From: JAWOGN01 sp046496815
GTDB lineage: Bacteria > Desulfobacterota > DSM-4660 > Desulfatiglandales > Desulfatiglandaceae
Direction: 5' to 3'
DNA length: 15,388 nucleotides
Assembly: GCA_046496815.1 (NCBI GenBank)
Contig: JAWOGN010000122.1
Span: forward strand, 1 to 15,388
Below the pieces are notes generated by a model, which ran no database searches, had not been told where the DNA came from, and worked only from the letters and a program-made list of their open reading frames with translations. Each line of letters starts with the position of its first letter. The stretch's first letter is position 1. Shown in pieces: positions 8,931 through 15,388 of the stretch. A program made the translations under genes and the position numbers.

Positions 8931-9023
8931 TGGCGGAGAGAGAGGGATTCGAACCCTCGGTAGAACTTTCGCCCTACACTCGCTTAGCAGGCGAGCGCCT
9001 TCAGCCGACTCGGCCATCTCTCC
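8931..9023 (-). tRNA. tRNA-Ser (anticodon GCT)
   Basis: Class II tRNA of 93 nt with encoded CCA. Acceptor GGAGAGA pairs with TCTCTCC, the discriminator is G, the anticodon loop CTGCTAA reads GCT, a long variable arm is present, and the T loop is GTTCGAATC. It reads AGC/AGU serine codons. It lies 76 nt downstream of the second Ser tRNA on the same strand. Confidence 0.95.
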
Positions 9024-9099
9024 GTAATACATCGGATCGATCTTCCGCCGCATCCCAATTATCGTAAGGCCCCAGAAAACTCCGTTTGTACGAGTCTTT

Positions 9100-9187
9100 T
9101 GGCGGAGGGAGAGGGATTCGAACCCCCGAAGGCTCGCACCTTAACGGTTTTCAAGACCGCCTCCTTAAACCACTCGGACATCCCTCC
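9100..9187 (-). tRNA. tRNA-Ser (anticodon TGA)
   Basis: Class II tRNA of 88 nt with encoded CCA. Acceptor GGAGGGA pairs with TCCCTCC, the anticodon loop CTTGAAA reads TGA, and the long variable arm is typical of serine. It reads UCN codons. It is the first of two tandem Ser tRNAs and has its own promoter-like sequence just upstream. Confidence 0.95.
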
Positions 9188-9197
9188 CATTGTAAAA

Positions 9198-9226
9198 AGT
9201 CTACCAGCACCGGTACCCATAGTCAA
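9198..9226 (-). promoter_or_regulatory. promoter for the serine tRNA pair
   Basis: Minus strand TTGACT (9226-9221), a 17-nt spacer and TAGACT (9203-9198), ending 10 nt before the tRNA-Ser(TGA) 5' end. The spacing is right for a stable-RNA promoter. No separate promoter was clear in the 76 nt before tRNA-Ser(GCT), so both are probably cotranscribed. Confidence 0.5.
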
Positions 9227-9349
9227 ACGATTTCGCTCTAAGGGTCCGTTTTCACTCCGTTCCTACGCTCCATCCATCGACGAAGCTCAACGGAATCGTA
9301 ACTTAGGGACATCGTTCAAAGGTTTTGACACGCATTTTTTGAGGAATTC

Positions 9350-9371
9350 AAAACAAACCCGCCGAGGCGGG
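9350..9371 (-). terminator. Rho-independent terminator of the cold-shock gene
   Basis: On the minus strand the stem CCCGC-CTCG-GCGGG is followed directly by TTTGTTTT. Textbook form, about 70 nt beyond the cold-shock stop codon, and it separates that gene from the tRNAs downstream. Confidence 0.8.
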
Positions 9372-9385
9372 GTGCGCAATGGAAA

Positions 9386-9416
9386 GGGCACCTCATCAGC
9401 GACAGATGAGATGCCC
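9386..9416 (-). terminator. first hairpin after the cold-shock gene
   Basis: 12-bp stem (GGGCATCTCATC with GATGAGGTGCCC, one G-T pair) around a 7-nt loop, then only TTTCC on the minus strand. The stem is strong but the U tract is short, so it may be a processing or mRNA-stabilising hairpin ahead of the better terminator at 9350-9371. Confidence 0.45.
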
Positions 9417-9438
9417 CATGAAACCCGTGTGCACGCAT

Positions 9439-9639
9439 TTAGAACTTGGTGACGTTTTTGGCCACAAACCCTCGGTCGCTCTCTTCCATATCGAAGTTTA
9501 CCCGCTCACCTTCAGCAAGCGTCTTAAACCCGGTGGTGTTTATCGAAGAATAGTGAACGAAAATATCCGGACCATCAGTCTGCTCAATAAACCCATAGCC
9601 CTTCTTTTCACTAAACCACTTTACGATTCCTTCTGCCAA
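9439..9639 (-). CDS. CspA-family cold-shock protein
   Basis: 66 aa, the full length of a single OB-fold cold-shock domain. It carries RNP1 KGYGFIEQ and RNP2 DIFVHYSS, with GIVKWFSEKKGYGF in front, and so should bind single-stranded RNA/DNA as an RNA chaperone or antiterminator in the cytoplasm. The start chosen is TTG at 9637-9639 (AEGIVKWF follows). AAAGGAGG sits 8 nt upstream of it, and family members begin at exactly this point. An upstream ATG (9667-9669) would translate the SD region and add ten unrelated residues. A promoter at 9765-9794 leaves a 5' leader of about 120 nt; long leaders are common in this family and often thermoregulatory, though no known cold box was identified. Confidence 0.93.
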   Translation of the reverse strand: MAEGIVKWFSEKKGYGFIEQTDGPDIFVHYSSINTTGFKTLAEGERVNFDMEESDRGFVAKNVTKF

Positions 9640-9764
9640 AGCCCTAACCTCCTTTCCACGAGATTCCATAATGATCCCATCCTCAGGCCGCCACTCTAGC
9701 AGAAGTAACTGTTCTTTAGAGCGATGTCGACCCGCGATGATAGCCGGGCCATTATTCCGGGGTT

Positions 9765-9794
9765 ACCTTAGGTCACAGTTTAAAAAAATGTCAA
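9765..9794 (-). promoter_or_regulatory. promoter of the cold-shock gene
   Basis: Minus strand TTGACA (9794-9789), an 18-nt spacer that begins with seven T, then TAAGGT (9770-9765). The -35 is perfect and the -10 is weaker. It lies between the stop of the SurA-like gene and the cold-shock TTG. Confidence 0.5.
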
Positions 9795-9856
9795 GCGAAA
9801 ACCGAGGCGCAGCGGGTAAAATCCAGTCTCAGACACCCGACCCACTTCGGTTTCGC
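9782..9856 (-). terminator. possible terminator of the SurA-like gene
   Basis: TCGGTTTCGC (9847-9856, plus) pairs with GCGAAAACCGA (9795-9805) as a long-loop stem with one bulge. On the minus strand it is followed within 6 nt by seven T (9788-9782). The loop is long, about 41 nt, with only a small inner GGGT/ACCC stem, so efficiency is doubtful. The T run is also the start of the cold-shock promoter spacer. Confidence 0.35.
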
Positions 9857-9859
9857 CCA

Positions 9860-10840
9860 TTAGAGTCTTTCCACGATTGCATCCTTTTTCAGTTTTTCAA
9901 CATATGGCTTTACCGCTTCTTCCACCTTGATGTTCTTCAGATATCTCTCTATTCGCTCCTTAACATCGTCGTATGCAAGGGTCGTTTCAGGCTTCTTGTC
10001 CACAACTTGAATCAAGTGATAGCCGAAGGGTGTTTCAACGATGTCGCTCACCTCTCCCCTTTTTAAAGCGAAAGCGGCGTCTTCAAAAGGTTTGACCATT
10101 TGTCCCCGTCTAAAATAGCCCAAGTCTCCGCCTTTACCTCTGCTTGGGTCTTCGGAAAATTCCTTGGCAAGGGCGGCGAAATCCTCCCCCTTCTCCACCC
10201 GTTCCTGAATGCGGACAATTTTCTGTCGAGCCTCATTCTTTTTCGACTTCTCCGCCTCGGAATCCACCTTGATAAGAATATGACTGGCCTGCACCTGCTC
10301 GGGTTCCCTGAAAAAATCCGGATGGCGATCATAATAGGTCTTGGCCTCTTTTTCGCTGACCGTCGCTTTTGCAGCGAACTCCGTTTCAATAAGCTTTTGA
10401 ATGGCCATTCCTCTCTCAAGCTGGGATTCAATGATCGCTTCAGAAAGGCCCATTTTGCTCATCGTGCTTTTGAAGAGTTCTTCACTTGGGAACTGCCCTT
10501 TTATTTTTTTCAGCTGCTCTTGAACCGCAGCTTCATCAAGTTGAATGCCCATATTTCGGCTTTGTTGGTAAAGCAATTCCTGGTTAATAAGGTTTTCGAG
10601 CACGCCTTTCCTCAATTCTACAAGCTCCGAGTCGCTGAGAGATTTTCCCCGGGTCAATAGCCTTTGGCGCGCCAGGTTGAGCTCCCTGTCCACATCCTCC
10701 TGGGAAATCTCTGCCCCATTCACCACCGCAACTTTTCCCTTTGGGGCTTGATTCTCTCCGGCCACGGACAGCCCGGCAATTTGCGAGAGTCCCACGACCA
10801 TAAAAAGCGTCCAAAACATTCTTCTCTCTTTGAACTTCAT
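9860..10840 (-). CDS. SurA/PrsA-like periplasmic peptidyl-prolyl cis-trans isomerase
   Basis: 326 aa. A signal peptide (residues 1-27: KFKERR, a hydrophobic core, likely cut after LSVA) sends it to the periplasm. A SurA_N-type chaperone region follows (about 36-155; VAVVNGAEISQEDVDREL, LENLINQELLYQQS). A single PpiC/parvulin domain spans about 183-281: ASHILIKV, AKEFSEDPSRGKGGDLGYF, MVKPFEDAAFALKRGEVSD and TPFGYHLIQVVDKK. A short helical tail ends the protein. It should help outer-membrane or secreted proteins fold. E. coli SurA has two parvulin domains; this has one, closer to PrsA/PpiD-type relatives, so I do not assign surA. The ATG at 10838-10840 has AAAGGAG about 9 nt upstream. It lies 124 nt after rpe, possibly the last gene of that operon or separately transcribed. 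Confidence 0.92.
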   Translation of the reverse strand: MKFKERRMFWTLFMVVGLSQIAGLSVAGENQAPKGKVAVVNGAEISQEDVDRELNLARQRLLTRGKSLSDSELVELRKGVLENLINQELLYQQSRNMGIQLDEAAVQEQLKKIKGQFPSEELFKSTMSKMGLSEAIIESQLERGMAIQKLIETEFAAKATVSEKEAKTYYDRHPDFFREPEQVQASHILIKVDSEAEKSKKNEARQKIVRIQERVEKGEDFAALAKEFSEDPSRGKGGDLGYFRRGQMVKPFEDAAFALKRGEVSDIVETPFGYHLIQVVDKKPETTLAYDDVKERIERYLKNIKVEEAVKPYVEKLKKDAIVERL

Positions 10841-10964
10841 TCAAATTTCTCCTTTCTAAACTTATCACACACAGCGCTTTGAAATCGGGGTATGAGGCAT
10901 GTTGGGTTCTCTTTCAGAAGGAACCAAAACCTGGATGCCTGACGCGCGCATACCCTCAAATGTC

Positions 10965-11648
10965 TTAAAAACCTATTTTCTTTTTGTCTTTGCCTCTGAT
11001 CATCCCATCGCGCATCAACCGAATTGTCTCGTCGTAGTTCTCACTGCAAAAAATAGCCGAACCGGCTACAAAAACGTTTGCCCCTGCCGAGGACACCTTG
11101 CCGATGGTCTCAGGATTGATCCCCCCATCCACCTCGATCTCAATGTCAAGACCTCGCGCATCGATTGTTTCTCTCAGCCGCCGCACCTTTGGGAGGACCC
11201 GGGGAATGAACGCCTGGGCGCCGAAACCGGGATTGACGGTCATGAGAAGGACCATGTCGAGATCTTCCAAGACGTAATCCAAAGCGTCCAAAGGCGTGGC
11301 TGGATTCAAAGAAACGCTCGCCCTCACGCCTTTGTCTTTTAGGTATTGGATCGTCCTGTGCAGGTGCACAAGGGCCTCTGCATGAACGGTAATGCTGCTT
11401 GCCCCTGAGGCAATGAATTCATCGATAAACCGGTCCGGGTCCGATATCATTAAATGAACGTCCAGGGGCAAGTCGGTGACGCGCCGTGCGGCCTCCACGA
11501 TCATAGGACCCACCGTAATATTGGGCACAAAGTGGCCGTCCATGACATCGACATGAATATAGTCGGCCCCGGCCTTTTCGACAGCCTTTATCTCGTCTCC
11601 AAGGCGAGTGAAATCGGCGGAAAGGATTGAAGGTGCTATCTTTCCCAT
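10965..11648 (-). CDS. rpe: ribulose-phosphate 3-epimerase
   Basis: 227 aa, normal family length. It interconverts ribulose-5-phosphate and xylulose-5-phosphate in the pentose phosphate pathway, as a cytoplasmic metal-dependent TIM barrel. Visible motifs are APSILSADF (S8), HVDVMDGHFVPNITVGP (metal ligands H32 and D34), DVHLM (H65), MTVNPGFGAQAF and VDGGIN (catalytic D174). The ATG at 11646-11648 is chosen because MGKIAPSILSADF is the family start and GGAGG lies 7 nt upstream. A longer frame to 11756 would overlap the end of rsmB with unrelated residues. Its start lies 25 nt after rsmB, so it is likely in the same transcript. The C-terminus ends in a basic GKDKKKIGF. Confidence 0.97.
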   Translation of the reverse strand: MGKIAPSILSADFTRLGDEIKAVEKAGADYIHVDVMDGHFVPNITVGPMIVEAARRVTDLPLDVHLMISDPDRFIDEFIASGASSITVHAEALVHLHRTIQYLKDKGVRASVSLNPATPLDALDYVLEDLDMVLLMTVNPGFGAQAFIPRVLPKVRRLRETIDARGLDIEIEVDGGINPETIGKVSSAGANVFVAGSAIFCSENYDETIRLMRDGMIRGKDKKKIGF

Positions 11649-11673
11649 TACGTTGCCTCCGGCTTGGAACTCA

Positions 11674-13035
11674 TCAACCGTCACGGGCCAACAAAGCCCC
11701 AAAGAAACCGTCCATTCCATGAATGTGCGGGAAGGTCCTGAAGAACCCGTGATCATCGATCAGAGGGAGTCCCCATTCAGGGACGTGATTTCTTAAGTCT
11801 ATGAGGGCCATTTTTCTGTTTTTTTCCAGAAACTCCGCAATCACCTCGTCATTTTCCTCCGGTGAGGTGGTGCAGGTCACATACAGCATCCGCCCGCCGT
11901 TGCGAAGCAGCGGCGCTGCGCGACGGAGGATTTTTTTCTGCAAAAGGGAAAGCCGTCGAATGTCCTGTTCATTTCGGACCCATTTTATGTCCGGGTGTCG
12001 CGAAATCGTTCCGAGGGCCGAGCAGGGCGCGTCGATCAAAATCCTGTCAAAGAGACGTCCGGACATGCGAAAGGGAGGTCTGCCCGCATCCGCGGCCACC
12101 GCGTAAACACAGTTCATGCCAAGGCGACGTGTGCTCTTTGCAAGCCTTAACAGCCTGTAACGGTTCGTGTCAAGCCCAAGAATTTCTCCCCTGTTATTCA
12201 TACACTGAGCCATATGGGTTGACTTTCCGCCAAGCCCCGCACAAACATCAAGAATCCGCTCTCCGGATTTCGGTAACAAAAGATGCGAGCAGATCTGGGC
12301 CGACTCACTTTGCACTTGAAACAAGCCTTCTCTGAAAGCATTCAGTTGGTCGATGGGGCACCTGAGCCCCCCTACCGTGATGCCTTCCGGTGAAAAAGAA
12401 GCCGTTTTGACCCTTACGCCTTCAGACTCCAGGCGGCGCATCAGATTTTTCCGGTCGATTTTCATCGTGTTGGTCCTGAGGACCAGGCTCGGGATGCGAT
12501 TTCCTGCAGCGAGCATGCTTTCTGCCGAATCGATTCCCATCTCTTTGATCCATTTTTCAACCAGCCATACCGGATAGGAATGAAAGACGGATAAAAAATG
12601 GACGGAATCACGCTCCTTGTCGGGAAAGCGAATCTGCTGTTTTTCGCGACAGATGTTTCGCAATATACCGTTTACAAACCGTGCGACATGGTTTGATTCG
12701 ATGATTTTAACCTGCTTCACCGCCTCGTTGACCGCGGCCGATTCCGGAACCCGATTCATAAAGAGTACCTGGTAGAGGGCGAGCCGCAGAATGTTCAGGA
12801 CGGGATACCGGATCTTTTTAAAAGGAAAACGAACGGTCTGTTGAATGATCCAATCCAGGCGAAGCCGCCATCGGAGAACGCCTTGAACCAGGTGGATCGT
12901 AAAGGCCCGATCCCTTTCATTCAGATGGGAGGCCTGCCGGAAAGCCTGTCCCAGGTACCGGTTCGGAAACTGTAAGCTATCTTCCAGCGTGTTAAGTGCC
13001 GACAGTGCCAGTTGCCTTGGTCTCACGAAAGCCAT
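11674..13035 (-). CDS. rsmB: 16S rRNA (cytosine-967-C5)-methyltransferase RsmB
   Basis: 453 aa. The N-terminal NusB-like RNA-binding domain (about 5-140; ALSALNTLEDS, RDRAFTIHLVQGVLRWRLRLDW, VNEAVKQVK) is followed by a SAM-dependent Rossmann methyltransferase. Motifs are LDVCAGLGGKSTHMA (262-276), GLDTN (287-291), DAPCSALG with C338 (product release) and YVTCTTSPEEN with C388 (the nucleophile), so both catalytic cysteines are present. It methylates C967 of 16S rRNA (E. coli numbering) during 30S assembly. The ATG at 13033-13035 lies inside the end of the DUF116 gene, a 44-nt overlap. No good Shine-Dalgarno is visible, so translational coupling is likely; a somewhat later start cannot be excluded. 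Confidence 0.95.
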   Translation of the reverse strand: MAFVRPRQLALSALNTLEDSLQFPNRYLGQAFRQASHLNERDRAFTIHLVQGVLRWRLRLDWIIQQTVRFPFKKIRYPVLNILRLALYQVLFMNRVPESAAVNEAVKQVKIIESNHVARFVNGILRNICREKQQIRFPDKERDSVHFLSVFHSYPVWLVEKWIKEMGIDSAESMLAAGNRIPSLVLRTNTMKIDRKNLMRRLESEGVRVKTASFSPEGITVGGLRCPIDQLNAFREGLFQVQSESAQICSHLLLPKSGERILDVCAGLGGKSTHMAQCMNNRGEILGLDTNRYRLLRLAKSTRRLGMNCVYAVAADAGRPPFRMSGRLFDRILIDAPCSALGTISRHPDIKWVRNEQDIRRLSLLQKKILRRAAPLLRNGGRMLYVTCTTSPEENDEVIAEFLEKNRKMALIDLRNHVPEWGLPLIDDHGFFRTFPHIHGMDGFFGALLARDG

Positions 13036-13867
13036 GTCCCAAAAAGGTGATCAGCCCGCTCTCAACCCGCTCCAAATCCACATCTGTGTCATAACAGGGG
13101 CCAAAGGGCCGTTTATTCAATATTCCGAAAACAGGGATGGGATAGCTGTCCTGAATACCACTTGTGAGATCCCGGTCGCATGCAACCGCAATGATAACGT
13201 CCGGTTTTTTCTCGACCACGATCCTTCTGGCCAGAGTGCCGCCGGTGGCAACCGACATGGAGACATGGTATTTTTCTGACAAAGCCACCAAATCTTTTAT
13301 CCTGCATTTACCGCAAGCCTTACAGTTTTCCACGTTTCCGGTGATTCGCACCGTGCATTCATGGTTCTGCAGACAGTGAGGGAGAAGAATGAGAAGCTTT
13401 TCCGGCTTGACCTTCCTCGCTTCGGCAACAACCAGACGGTTGTTAATGGCGACGAAAGATTTACGAATCACCTCTTTACTGATTCCAATGCACTTTCCCA
13501 CCCCGACCAACAAAGGGAACAGAAATCGAATCACCACGCCTCGAATCCGTCGATTGAAAAAAAGATTTTTCCCCCTGAGAATCGTAAAAACGAGTGTGAG
13601 TGCCCCGCCCAACCAAAAAAGGACAAAGCCGCCGAGAGCAATGGCCAAAACCAGTGGAAGATGGGGATGGATATTGCTCAGACCCACAAACGGGACCCAC
13701 CAGAGAAGAATGGCCAGCCCCACCATGACGACGCAGGCCAGCAGCAGAAGTGAAATAAAGGTCCGGATTTCGGGCTGCTTTTGACGCTTGCTTTTCAGCA
13801 CTTTTGTGGCTTCAGATCTCAGTGAATCATCCCCTGCCTGCGGCATGGTTCTCAAAGACTCCTGCAA
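12992..13867 (-). CDS. DUF116 family membrane protein with seven-cysteine cytoplasmic domain
   Basis: 291 aa, function unknown. A basic N-terminus is followed by two membrane segments (about 36-58 and 70-96), then a soluble domain of the DUF116 type. The domain includes LLPHCLQNHEC (C165, C171), CKACGKC (C182, C185, C188), VACDRDL (C230) and GPCYDT (C258). The clustered cysteines suggest bound iron-sulfur or zinc; this is inference. The start chosen is TTG at 13865-13867, because AGGAGG sits 7 nt upstream and overlaps the fmt stop codon; a later ATG (codon 8) is the alternative. It is 11 nt after fmt and overlaps rsmB by 44 nt, so it is firmly embedded in a translation-related operon. Confidence 0.88.
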   Translation of the reverse strand: MQESLRTMPQAGDDSLRSEATKVLKSKRQKQPEIRTFISLLLLACVVMVGLAILLWWVPFVGLSNIHPHLPLVLAIALGGFVLFWLGGALTLVFTILRGKNLFFNRRIRGVVIRFLFPLLVGVGKCIGISKEVIRKSFVAINNRLVVAEARKVKPEKLLILLPHCLQNHECTVRITGNVENCKACGKCRIKDLVALSEKYHVSMSVATGGTLARRIVVEKKPDVIIAVACDRDLTSGIQDSYPIPVFGILNKRPFGPCYDTDVDLERVESGLITFLGHGFRETKATGTVGT

Positions 13868-13878
13868 TCCTTATCCTC

Positions 13879-14847
13879 CTATGTTCCCAGTACCGTCCCT
13901 TTCTCCAGGGCAAATCCCTTCAGAAACCGGCCGGCCGGAAGCCTTCTCTTACCGGGCAGTTGCAGCTCTCTGATCCGCACAGTGCCTTTGCCGGCCTCCA
14001 CTTCGAACGTATCCTCTTCCTGCCCGGTAACCCTGCCGGGCAAACCGGCGCGACCCCTATCCACCACTTGGGATGAGAACAGCTTGATTTTTTCTCCATT
14101 AATCGTTGTAACGGCTCCAGGCCAAGGGTCAAGGGCGCGAATGAGTGCCGATACCGCCTCAGCCGGCTGGTTCCAATTGACCAAAGACATATTCCGATCT
14201 ATCTTCGGGGCGTGGGTGGCGGCGGCATGATTTTGGGGCCTTTCAAACAGCCGGTTCCCTGCCAAGCCATCCAACGTCCGAATGAGAAACACGCCTGCCA
14301 TAACCGCCAGTCGATCGTGAAGTTGGCCGGCCGTTTCATCCGGTAAAATGGGCACCCTTTCCTGAAGAAGGATTGGCCCACTATCAAGACCTTCTTCCAT
14401 CCGCATGGCGGTCAGGCCTGTCCCGGCTTCATCATTTAAAATTGCCCATTGAATGGGGGCGGCCCCTCTCAACTTGGGCAGGAGAGAAGCATGAATATTA
14501 ATGACCCCGAAACGGGGAAGATCGAGAAGCGCCCGCTTCAAAATCTGCCCGAAGGCGACAACAATGAAGACGTCGGGCATCAGCGAATCCATCGTCTCCA
14601 GAAATGGGGAGGCGGAAACATCTGCAGGCTGCAGGACTTTAATCCCGAAGTTTACCGCAGCGTCTTTCACGGGGGACGGAATGACTTTCCTTCCTCTTCC
14701 TCTCGGCCTATCCGGCTGCGTTACTGCCGCCAGGACATCGTGGCCGCGCTCCACCAATGCCTTCAGAGTCGGCACGGAAAAATCCGGAGTCCCCATATAA
14801 ACGATTTTGGGCCGGCGGGGAAATCTTTTCTGGGACGGATCTTCCAT
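13879..14847 (-). CDS. fmt: methionyl-tRNA formyltransferase
   Basis: 322 aa from the ATG at 14845-14847. It formylates Met-tRNA(fMet) with 10-formyltetrahydrofolate to make the initiator. Seen are IVYMGTPDFSVPTLKAL near the N-terminus, the catalytic triad N117 and H119 (INIHASLLPKLRG) with D155 (EEGLDSGP), the folate-binding SLLPKLRGAAPIQWA loop, and a C-terminal Fmt_C domain (about 200-310) for tRNA contact. A TTG four codons upstream (14857-14859) is a possible alternative start; neither has a clear Shine-Dalgarno, and coupling to def, whose stop is 16 nt upstream, is likely. Its stop overlaps the ribosome binding site of DUF116. Confidence 0.97.
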   Translation of the reverse strand: MEDPSQKRFPRRPKIVYMGTPDFSVPTLKALVERGHDVLAAVTQPDRPRGRGRKVIPSPVKDAAVNFGIKVLQPADVSASPFLETMDSLMPDVFIVVAFGQILKRALLDLPRFGVINIHASLLPKLRGAAPIQWAILNDEAGTGLTAMRMEEGLDSGPILLQERVPILPDETAGQLHDRLAVMAGVFLIRTLDGLAGNRLFERPQNHAAATHAPKIDRNMSLVNWNQPAEAVSALIRALDPWPGAVTTINGEKIKLFSSQVVDRGRAGLPGRVTGQEEDTFEVEAGKGTVRIRELQLPGKRRLPAGRFLKGFALEKGTVLGT

Positions 14848-14863
14848 GAATTGAGGCAAGGGA

Positions 14864-15382
14864 TTATGGATTCTTAAGCTTCTTTTTTAACTTCTTCTTG
14901 TAAAGCGTTCTCTTGAGGTTACTGATGTGGTCGATATATAAGACGCCGTTGAGGTGATCGATTTCATGCTGGAGACAAATCGCAAGCAGACCTTCCGCCT
15001 CAACATCCACCGGCTTGCCTTTCAGATCGACGCCTTGAACTTTTACGTGTGCGTTGCGGGTGACCTCGGCAGAGAAATCGACGACACTGAGACAGGCTTC
15101 CTCGTATGTAACCTGTCCCTCACGGAGTACGATCTCGGGATTGATCAGCACGCAGGGCTCTCTGCCCTCTTCACGGGGGTACCGATCGAATACGATGACC
15201 CGCTTCAATTCCCCGACTTGGTTCGCGGCAAGCCCGATGCCCGGCGCCAGGTACATGGTATGAATCATACCGTCAACCAGTTTATGAACGCCCTCGTCAA
15301 TGTTTTCAATGGGCTCGGCATGGGCCCTTAAAACCCGATCGGGATACGTAAAGATTCTACACCCATTGCCCTCATCTTCCAT
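14864..15382 (-). CDS. def: peptide deformylase
   Basis: 172 aa as seen. It removes the formyl group from new polypeptides. All three active-site motifs are present: GIGLAANQ (48-55), EACLS with metal ligand C97 (the usual form is EGCLS, so Gly to Ala here), and QHEIDHLNG with H139, E140 and H143. The tail is very Lys-rich (KKKLKKKLKNP). The ATG at 15380-15382 gives a typical start (CRIFTYPDRVLR follows within a few residues). The frame stays open to the window edge, so a start further upstream and the ribosome binding site cannot be judged. First visible gene of the def-fmt-DUF116-rsmB-rpe set; the operon promoter lies outside. Confidence 0.95.
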   Translation of the reverse strand: MEDEGNGCRIFTYPDRVLRAHAEPIENIDEGVHKLVDGMIHTMYLAPGIGLAANQVGELKRVIVFDRYPREEGREPCVLINPEIVLREGQVTYEEACLSVVDFSAEVTRNAHVKVQGVDLKGKPVDVEAEGLLAICLQHEIDHLNGVLYIDHISNLKRTLYKKKLKKKLKNP

Positions 15383-15388
15383 ATGATG

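Noticed and set aside
9099..9452. Plus-strand ORF beginning MAEGEGFEPPKARTLTVF
   Set aside because: It is the antisense translation of tRNA-Ser(TGA) running into the cold-shock 3' region, a familiar false gene.
9640..9669. ATG start of the cold-shock frame at 9669
   Set aside because: It would translate through the AAAGGAGG site. Family members begin at AEGIVKWF, reached from the TTG at 9639.
11649..11756. Longer rpe frame starting at 11756
   Set aside because: The extra 36 residues overlap rsmB and are unlike Rpe. The ATG at 11648 has GGAGG at 7 nt and the canonical start.

Overview
The gene content and order point to a Gram-negative bacterium of the Desulfobacterota (former Deltaproteobacteria). 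The indicators are a def-fmt-DUF116-rsmB-rpe cluster, a CHASE2 Ser/Thr kinase, a periplasmic SurA-like chaperone, a GspE/PilB-type N-terminal domain and moderate GC. This is inferred from family content; no species can be named. The window reads mainly as core chromosome (translation, protein folding, carbon metabolism) with a few less ordinary spots.

Layout. 1-215 (-): 5' end of a gene encoding a GspE/PilB-type N-terminal domain. It diverges from 548-3097 (+), a membrane-anchored CHASE2-Ser/Thr protein kinase, and good sigma70-like promoters lie back to back in the gap. 3287-5277 (-): groES-groEL. About 640 bp between the groES and cys-fusion start codons hold a groES leader and a forward promoter. 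5921-8239 (+): a single ORF joining a PLP-dependent cysteine synthase (CysM/CBS-like) to a full-length cysteinyl-tRNA synthetase module. The synthetase half departs from the usual motifs at KMSKS and at one zinc ligand. 8236-8385: a 150-bp palindromic MITE-like element, inserted at a CTAG that carries the stop codon of the fusion on one strand and of a small Cys-rich ORF (8382-8660, -) on the other. 8661-8930: nothing recognised. 8931-9187 (-): two serine tRNAs (GCT and TGA) behind one promoter-like sequence. 9439-9639 (-): cold-shock protein with its own promoter and a strong terminator. 9860-10840 (-): SurA/PrsA-like peptidyl-prolyl isomerase. 10965-15382 (-): def, fmt, DUF116, rsmB, rpe, tightly packed or overlapping and so probably one operon transcribed from beyond the right edge.

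How the genes fit together. Def and Fmt form the formyl-methionine cycle, and RsmB methylates 16S rRNA, so this cluster serves translation initiation; DUF116, a Cys-rich membrane protein of unknown function, sits inside it. GroES/EL, the SurA-like protein and the cold-shock protein are folding and stress functions. The fusion would place cysteine synthesis and (if active) Cys-tRNA charging in one polypeptide.

The strongest candidate for something under-described is the cysteine synthase-CysRS fusion with its altered synthetase motifs. No defence system, CRISPR array, prophage or full-length insertion sequence was seen.
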